From contig NQOH01000001.1 of assembly GCA_003585735.1 (NCBI GenBank), forward strand, positions 231,284 to 243,178: a DNA stretch of 11,895 nucleotides. The letters are read 5' to 3'. Source of the stretch: Gardnerella kenyensis (GTDB taxonomy: Bacteria > Actinomycetota > Actinomycetes > Actinomycetales > Bifidobacteriaceae). This document shows positions 7,764 to 11,895 of this stretch, piece after piece. Below the pieces are notes generated by a model. That model searched no databases and was not told the origin of the DNA. It saw only the letters and a program-made list of their open reading frames with translations. The first letter of the stretch is position 1. Each line of letters starts with the position of its first letter. A program made the translations under genes and the position numbers.

Positions 7764-9188
7764 CTATTCTTCAGTAAGTTCCTTCTTTTCAGAAATAAAG
7801 CAGCTACGAACCAAGTAAACCACTAAACCGATGACGGCTACTGCAGCACCTATCATAAGCAAATTGGAATAACCTGCCGCCTGTCCGCTAAGACCGTTGA
7901 AGGAGAATCCTTTGAATAAATCTCCTCCAAAGAAACCGCTGAAAATAGAAATACCAATAGAAGCGGTAACGTTCATAATCAAATCATTCATACCACAACC
8001 ACGGCCGGATTCTTCAACTGGAAGAGCAGAAAGAACTGTTGAAACGATTGGAGAATACATCAAACCGCAACCCGCGTAGTATATGCATGCGCAGATAGTA
8101 AGCGACATGAAATCAGTGTTGATAAGCAAAGCTGCACCAACCCAGCCAACAATCATCAAGAATGCTGCTGTAATAATACCGGCTTTGCGACCAATATGGC
8201 TAATAATAGTACCGGAGAACACACCAAATACTGCAGCACATACGAAAGCCCAAACAAGGTAAGAAGAAACCTGATTAGTGTCCATATGGTAAATAGCGCC
8301 GCCAATAACGTTATAAATTGGAGGCATGCAGTAATTAGTGAAGTAGAAGATGAAAATAAGAATAATGCCAGAAAGCCAACGCTTATTCTTAAAGAATGCA
8401 GGAGTTACGAACGGGTTCTTTGCCTTCATAATGTAGAAAGCGAACAAAACGAAAAGCACAATGGAACCAAGCAACAATCCCCAGGCCTTGTAGGAGAAGA
8501 ACAGCGTAAGAAGCGTTACGGCAATACCGAATACGGTGAAGCCGAGCTTATCAATCTTTCCACCAATACCGTTCTTTGTAGGCAAGCATTTAACAAGCAC
8601 TGGCAAGAACACGATTGTTATTGCAGGAATAAGGAACAAATATTGCCAAGCAATAGAGCTTAAAATACCTGCTGCAAACACACCAATAGAAGCAGAAAGC
8701 TGATACGCTGCAGTAAAGAGTCCGAAGAAAATAACCTTCAAATCATTACGCAAATACTTAGTTGCAATAACCAAGAAGGAAGATCCTGCAACCTGTTCAC
8801 CAGCAGTTTGCAAAATTCGAGCTACAATAACAGTCCAAAGATTTGGCGTGAAGTAGAAGTTAGCAACAAAACCAAATAATGAGCCAACAAACAGCGTCAC
8901 CAAACCGATTGTTATAAGCCTACGAAGCGACACAAAGTCACCAAGAGATCCATAAATAAAGCACACAATTCCAAGAACAATAATAGGCAAGCTTGTAATA
9001 AGAGATGCCTGTTCTGGCGCTCCAACAGACTTACCAATCTGGTTAAATACCAAGTTAAAGCCTTGCAAGCACAATGTGCCAAGAATAAAGGTAACCAGCA
9101 ATAAAATAAGCGAATAAATCGCCACCTTATCACGAGTTTTAGGATCCTCGTATGGATCTACTGCAATAGATGTTGCATTTTCAGTCAT
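7764..9188 (-). CDS. MFS permease, 14-TM (DHA2-like), substrate unknown
   Basis: Major facilitator superfamily membrane protein, 474 aa, with about 14 hydrophobic segments (roughly residues 23-45, 62-80, 91-111, 117-141, 151-177, 181-200, 215-233, 236-253, 271-290, 310-330, 337-356, 361-386, 402-420, 440-462), as in the DHA2 drug/proton antiporter type. The motif A loop is partly kept: GSLGDFVSLRR (80-90), and GTIISHIGRK (326-335) in the second half. Motif B-like R124 and Q127 lie in TM4. The GPxxGG antiporter signature expected in TM5 is not seen (SASIGVFAAG, 165-174), which argues against a simple drug exporter. It follows a nucleoside hydrolase on the same strand after 139 bp, so uptake of nucleosides or related compounds is a reasonable inference, not a demonstration. 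The Shine-Dalgarno is weak (TTGGA, 8 nt upstream of ATG 9188). A multidrug efflux role remains possible. Confidence 0.85.
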   Translation of the reverse strand: MTENATSIAVDPYEDPKTRDKVAIYSLILLLVTFILGTLCLQGFNLVFNQIGKSVGAPEQASLITSLPIIVLGIVCFIYGSLGDFVSLRRLITIGLVTLFVGSLFGFVANFYFTPNLWTVIVARILQTAGEQVAGSSFLVIATKYLRNDLKVIFFGLFTAAYQLSASIGVFAAGILSSIAWQYLFLIPAITIVFLPVLVKCLPTKNGIGGKIDKLGFTVFGIAVTLLTLFFSYKAWGLLLGSIVLFVLFAFYIMKAKNPFVTPAFFKNKRWLSGIILIFIFYFTNYCMPPIYNVIGGAIYHMDTNQVSSYLVWAFVCAAVFGVFSGTIISHIGRKAGIITAAFLMIVGWVGAALLINTDFMSLTICACIYYAGCGLMYSPIVSTVLSALPVEESGRGCGMNDLIMNVTASIGISIFSGFFGGDLFKGFSFNGLSGQAAGYSNLLMIGAAVAVIGLVVYLVRSCFISEKKELTEE

Positions 9189-9211
9189 AATAATCCAATC
9201 AACTTATTACG

Positions 9212-9241
9212 TATATATTTAAATAATTTAAGCTAATGCAA
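9212..9241 (-). promoter_or_regulatory. Possible internal promoter for MFS gene
   Basis: The minus strand reads TTGCAT (9236-9241), then 18 bp, then TATATA (9212-9217), about 24 bp before the permease start. The -35 matches the consensus only in its first three bases. If real, it would let the permease be expressed separately from the hydrolase, and the 10-bp repeat array would sit immediately upstream of it. Confidence 0.3.
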
Positions 9242-9250
9242 GCTACTGTA

Positions 9251-9316
9251 AGATGCCGTAAGATGCCGTAGCAGCAAGATGCAGTAAAGTGCAGTAAAGT
9301 GCAGTAAAGTGCAGTA
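9251..9316. repeat. 10-bp tandem array between hydrolase and permease
   Basis: Six decamers fit a common A-R-R-T-G-C-M-G-T-A pattern. Two are AGATGCCGTA (9251-9270). After a 6-bp interruption (GCAGCA) come AGATGCAGTA (9277-9286) and three AAGTGCAGTA (9287-9316). A degenerate relative, AGCTACTGTA, precedes them at 9241-9250. The period equals about one helical turn. The array lies wholly between the hydrolase stop and the permease start and is not a multiple-of-three coding repeat. No protein of this window is known to bind it. Confidence 0.88.
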
Positions 9317-9327
9317 AACGTAGCTTC

Positions 9328-10284
9328 TCAGCCTGCAATTTTTGCTAAACCAGAAATGCGCGTCATGAATTCGTTCAAGAAGCGCTTAACATCTACTCCA
9401 ACAGCTACTTGCATAGTTTTAACTGGATCGTTCAAACGAGTGACATCACCAATAGTGCGGCCACGAGTTGGACCTTCCACATCAACTTGCATGTTAATCG
9501 GCAACGTAGTTACAAGCGTTGGATCAACAGCAACTGCAACAGCTAACGGATCGTGCAAACCACAACCGCCAAGATGTGGAGCAGTAGTTTCGTAGGCTTT
9601 GATGTAGAAATCTGTCATATCTGCAAGGAACTTGCCAGCTTTTGTGCCAAGATCACGCCACTTTTGCGTTTCCTTATAAGTAAGCAAGGTTTGCAACGTT
9701 ACATCCAAACCAACCATTGTTACTGGAGCACCAGAGCGGAACAGAACGTCGGCTGCATCTGGATCTTGGGAAATATTTGCCTCAGTCCACGCGTTCACGT
9801 TTCCATGAATTGTAAGAGCGCCGCCCATAAGAACAATCTTTCCAATTTCATCCTTAATTTCTGGAGCTTTATGCAATGCGGCAGCAATATTAGTCATTGG
9901 ACCTGTTGGAACGTAAATAAGATCTTTTCCATAAGTCTTAACTGCGTCAATTATGAAATCAACTGCTGGCTCAGACTCAGCTTCGCGCTTGGAATCTGGA
10001 ATAACAACATCACCAATACCATTATCACCATGGATAAATGCAGAAATTGGCAATACTTCAAATGAATCCTTTTTGCTTGCGTGCGATAAGCCACGATACA
10101 CTTTCACTTCTGGATGACCAAACAATTCAGTAATAGCAAGAGCATTGCGCACGCCCTGTTCCATAAGAACATTGCCATAAGTTCCAGTAATGCCAATAAG
10201 CTCAACTTCTGGGCTACCAAGGGCGTAAGAAATTGCTAATGTATCGTCAACACCAGTGTCCAAATCAAGAATAAGCTTCTTCAT
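9328..10284 (-). CDS. Inosine-uridine preferring nucleoside hydrolase family
   Basis: Ribonucleoside N-glycosidase of the IunH/RihC family, 318 aa from the chosen start. It cleaves nucleosides to ribose and free base for salvage. The N-terminal calcium-binding signature is LDLDTGVDD (6-14). HGDNGIGD (85-92), TGPMTN (127-132) and GNVNAWTEANISQDPDAAD (161-179) form the ribose pocket. HDPLA carries the catalytic His244 with Asp245. The reading frame extends to an ATG at 10341, but that adds 19 unconserved residues and has no Shine-Dalgarno. The ATG at 10284 has AGAAAGG at 10293-10299 and puts the family N-terminus (MKKLILDLDTG) in place. The preferred base cannot be told from sequence; the usual EFNI segment reads EANI here (168-171), which may alter specificity. 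It is probably the first gene of a two-gene unit with the MFS permease. Confidence 0.93.
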   Translation of the reverse strand: MKKLILDLDTGVDDTLAISYALGSPEVELIGITGTYGNVLMEQGVRNALAITELFGHPEVKVYRGLSHASKKDSFEVLPISAFIHGDNGIGDVVIPDSKREAESEPAVDFIIDAVKTYGKDLIYVPTGPMTNIAAALHKAPEIKDEIGKIVLMGGALTIHGNVNAWTEANISQDPDAADVLFRSGAPVTMVGLDVTLQTLLTYKETQKWRDLGTKAGKFLADMTDFYIKAYETTAPHLGGCGLHDPLAVAVAVDPTLVTTLPINMQVDVEGPTRGRTIGDVTRLNDPVKTMQVAVGVDVKRFLNEFMTRISGLAKIAG

Positions 10285-10310
10285 CAGAACAACCTTTCTG
10301 TATCGTAAGC

Positions 10311-10336
10311 TTGCAATATCAACAGTGATACTGCAA
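10311..10336 (-). promoter_or_regulatory. 10-bp hairpin in hydrolase 5' leader
   Basis: On the minus strand TTGCAGTATC pairs with GATATTGCAA across the 6-nt loop ACTGTT: ten pairs including one G-U. The hairpin ends 26 nt before the ATG and 11 nt before the Shine-Dalgarno. It could be an RNA element in the leader or, as near-symmetric DNA, an operator downstream of the promoter. No riboswitch class was recognised and there is no following U-tract. Confidence 0.55.
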
Positions 10337-10409
10337 TGCATTTAATTTTTTATGCGGTACCAAAAACGAAGAATACTTTCTTAATCGTTTTATGCTGTAC
10401 AACTCAAGA

Positions 10410-10437
10410 ATTCTATCGCTTTATAATTCAAAATCAA
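10410..10437 (-). promoter_or_regulatory. Likely nucleoside hydrolase promoter
   Basis: The minus strand has TTGATT (10432-10437), 16 bp of spacing and TAGAAT (10410-10415), a good fit to the vegetative sigma consensus (4/6 and 5/6). Transcription would start near 10403, giving a leader of about 120 nt that contains the 10311-10336 hairpin. A perfect palindrome lies four bases upstream of the -35 box. Confidence 0.55.
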
Positions 10438-10441
10438 CTCT

Positions 10442-10459
10442 TATAAACATATGTTTATA
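10442..10459. promoter_or_regulatory. 18-bp perfect palindrome, candidate operator
   Basis: TATAAACATATGTTTATA reads the same on both strands. It sits directly upstream of the predicted -35 of the hydrolase promoter and about 165 bp before the helD start. The position fits an activator site for the hydrolase, a repressor site overlapping the upstream face of the promoter, or control of both genes. No regulator gene is present in the window, and the centre lacks the CG typical of LacI-family operators. Confidence 0.6.
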
Positions 10460-10527
10460 TCGTATTTTGTGCACACGAAGCGAATACTAGTGAAGTTTTT
10501 AAAAAAACTTTTTAGCAAGTTGAAATA

Positions 10528-10555
10528 TTACAACACGAGAAAAATAGTGTATAAG
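10528..10555 (+). promoter_or_regulatory. Weak candidate helD promoter
   Basis: TTACAA (10528-10533), 16 bp of spacing and TATAAG (10550-10555) would start a transcript near 10562, about 60 nt before the helD ATG. The -35 match is poor. TACAAT at 10587-10592 is an alternative -10 without a visible -35. Confidence 0.3.
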
Positions 10556-10623
10556 CCTCGAGATATACTTAAATGCCTATTTTGGCTACAATTGGTTGCA
10601 AATTTTACGAAGAATGGACGCAT

Positions 10624-11895
10624 ATGTCTACTTATTCCTCACAACTTAGCGAAGAACAGCGGGCTGTTGACCGCGCTTACGGTCGACTCGACGACTTGCG
10701 CAACACTATTCGTACACGCTTAGATACCGTTAGAGCAGCCGGATCTCACGGCTCCCCTACTCAGCGAACTGAACGTGATTCTTTTGCAACTATGTACGAG
10801 GATCGTCTTACACAATTACGTGCTGTTGAAGACCGTCTTGTTTTTGGAAGACTTGACAATACAGAAGGTACTCATCGTTATATTGGTCGAATAGGTTTGC
10901 TTAGCGAAGAGCACGATCCTATTCTTACAGATTGGCGCGCTGAAGCTGCACGACCTTTTTATGAGGCCACACCTTCTAATCATGGCGATATTGTTATGAG
11001 ACGTCATATTACTCTCCGTTTCAGAGATGTTATTGGCATTGAAGACGAAGTTCTTGATATACATTCTGAAGAAGTAGGAAAAGCTTCTGAGCAAGGAACT
11101 CTTACTGGTGAAGGCGCTTTACTTGCTTCTTTGGGATCTCGCAGAACCGGAAAAATGACTGATATTGTGGCCACAATTCAGGCAGAGCAGGATCGTATTA
11201 TTCGAGCTCCTCTTGATCGAACAATTGTGGTTCAAGGAGGACCTGGAACAGGAAAAACGGCCGTAGCTTTGCATCGCGCAGCATACTTGCTGTATACGCA
11301 TCGACGAAAGCTTGAACGTTCTGGCGTTCTTATTGTTGGACCAAGCTCAGCATTTTTGCGTTATATTGATCAAGTACTTCCTTCCCTAGGTGAAACTGGC
11401 GTAGTAAGCCGTACTATTGCAGACTTAATTCCTGGAATACATGCAACTTGCGAAGATTCTCCTCACGCAGCAAAGCTAAAGGGAATGTACAAAATGCGCA
11501 CAGTTATTTCTAACGCTATTGCGTCGCGCATTCGCGTACCAAAGAATCTTCCAATATTGCATATTGGAGGATTTAGCGTACCGCTTTTAGAAGAGGATAT
11601 TAAGCTTGCACAATCAGATGCGCAACGCAGTCACCAACCTCATAATCAAGCACGTAACACATTTGTTAAAACTGTTCTTAGCATATTGAAAAACCGATAC
11701 TTGGAACAGCTTGATTACGTTCCTGATCAAACTGAATTAAACGACATAACTTCTCAACTTCGTTTAGACGATAAGCTACGCATTACACTTAATCTTGCTT
11801 GGTTGCCTATGACTGGAGAATGGCTTATAGACCAGCTTTTTTCCAAGCCTGATAAGTTACGAAAATATGCTCCTTGGCTTAGTGAAGAAGATATT
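10624..11895 (+). CDS. helD: HelD-type RNA polymerase-associated helicase, 5' part
   Basis: The first 424 residues of a UvrD/Rep-like superfamily 1 protein of the HelD type; the frame is open to the window edge. HelD proteins bind RNA polymerase and use ATP to release it from nucleic acids or stalled complexes. The N-terminus (about residues 5-75) is charged and helical, as expected for the arm that enters the polymerase secondary channel. YIGRIGLL and DWRAEAARPFYEAT (from residue 103) are typical family blocks. Walker A GGPGTGKT is at 205-212, within the longer VVQG...AVALHRAAYLL segment, and VLIVGPSS (235-242) is the next helicase motif. The later motifs lie beyond the edge. The ATG at 10624 is preferred, with GAATGGA upstream. 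An in-frame ATG at 10573 would add 17 residues but has no Shine-Dalgarno. Confidence 0.9.
   Translation, partial: MSTYSSQLSEEQRAVDRAYGRLDDLRNTIRTRLDTVRAAGSHGSPTQRTERDSFATMYEDRLTQLRAVEDRLVFGRLDNTEGTHRYIGRIGLLSEEHDPILTDWRAEAARPFYEATPSNHGDIVMRRHITLRFRDVIGIEDEVLDIHSEEVGKASEQGTLTGEGALLASLGSRRTGKMTDIVATIQAEQDRIIRAPLDRTIVVQGGPGTGKTAVALHRAAYLLYTHRRKLERSGVLIVGPSSAFLRYIDQVLPSLGETGVVSRTIADLIPGIHATCEDSPHAAKLKGMYKMRTVISNAIASRIRVPKNLPILHIGGFSVPLLEEDIKLAQSDAQRSHQPHNQARNTFVKTVLSILKNRYLEQLDYVPDQTELNDITSQLRLDDKLRITLNLAWLPMTGEWLIDQLFSKPDKLRKYAPWLSEEDI

Larger units (their letters stand above)
10285..10623. other. Divergent regulatory gap, hydrolase / helD
   Basis: This 339-bp A+T-rich gap between two divergent genes shows no credible gene of its own. 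It holds a likely hydrolase promoter, an 18-bp palindrome, a leader hairpin and a candidate helD promoter, each listed separately. It also has a 12-bp direct repeat with one mismatch (TTTATGCGGTAC 10349-10360 and TTTATGCTGTAC 10389-10400, 40 bp apart) and an A/T-only-cored inverted repeat, AAGTTTTT (10493-10500) with AAAAACTT (10503-10510), upstream of helD. Confidence 0.6.

Noticed and set aside
8196..8663. Plus-strand open frame of 155 codons within the MFS gene
   Set aside because: It lies wholly opposite a well-supported membrane protein, has no ribosome binding site and no recognisable motif.
9251..9316. The 10-bp array considered as a CRISPR or origin iteron cluster
   Set aside because: The units are adjacent without spacers, so it is not CRISPR. 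No replication initiator gene is near and the position between two operon genes is unlike an origin.
9553..10065. Plus-strand open frame of 170 codons inside the nucleoside hydrolase
   Set aside because: Antisense to conserved hydrolase motifs, with low-complexity Cys/Asn/Ile composition and no Shine-Dalgarno.
10493..10510. AAGTTTTT/AAAAACTT inverted repeat considered as a terminator
   Set aside because: The stem is almost all A-T pairs with a two-base gap and no gene ends nearby on either strand. It is better seen as A/T-rich promoter sequence.
10451..10723. Plus-strand frame of 90 codons upstream of and overlapping helD
   Set aside because: It overlaps the helD N-terminus in another frame, begins inside the palindrome, lacks a Shine-Dalgarno and has a composition typical of A+T-rich non-coding DNA.

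Overview
The window looks like a chromosomal segment from an A+T-rich member of the Bifidobacteriaceae; Gardnerella is the best guess. The grounds are the actinobacterial-type HflX, long HrpA and HelD, an FBP-site-bearing L-lactate dehydrogenase of bifidobacterial length, and the hflX-ldh adjacency I recall from bifidobacteria. This is recognition from memory and has not been checked by a search. No phage, insertion sequence, CRISPR array, tRNA or rRNA was seen.

Layout. Positions 38-2601 (minus) hold hflX followed by ldh, separated by a 140-bp gap with a 17-bp perfect dyad. Divergent from hflX, positions 2709-7617 (plus) hold a tight pair: a single-domain RsmC/YbxB-like rRNA methyltransferase and, 25 bp later, the very long DEAH helicase hrpA. 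hrpA converges on a minus-strand pair (7764-10284): a ribonucleoside hydrolase followed downstream by a 14-TM MFS permease. A bidirectional stem-loop terminator and three A-rich tandem repeats lie between the convergent units. After a 339-bp divergent regulatory gap, helD (plus) starts at 10624 and runs off the right edge.

Function. LDH regenerates NAD+ at the end of the fermentative (bifid shunt) pathway. HflX, the RsmC-like methyltransferase and HrpA all act on ribosomes or rRNA, and HelD acts on stalled RNA polymerase, so much of the window is machinery for maturing or rescuing stalled gene-expression complexes. The nucleoside hydrolase and the permease probably form a small scavenging unit in which nucleosides are taken up and split to ribose and base, but the permease substrate is not shown by the sequence.

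No clearly new multi-gene system was recognised. The most unusual signals are non-coding or low-complexity. They are a 10-bp-period tandem array just upstream of the permease, an 18-bp perfect palindrome abutting the nucleoside hydrolase promoter, a 10-bp leader hairpin in the same operon, and short tandem repeats whose unit lengths are multiples of three inside genes (methyltransferase, hrpA) but not outside them.
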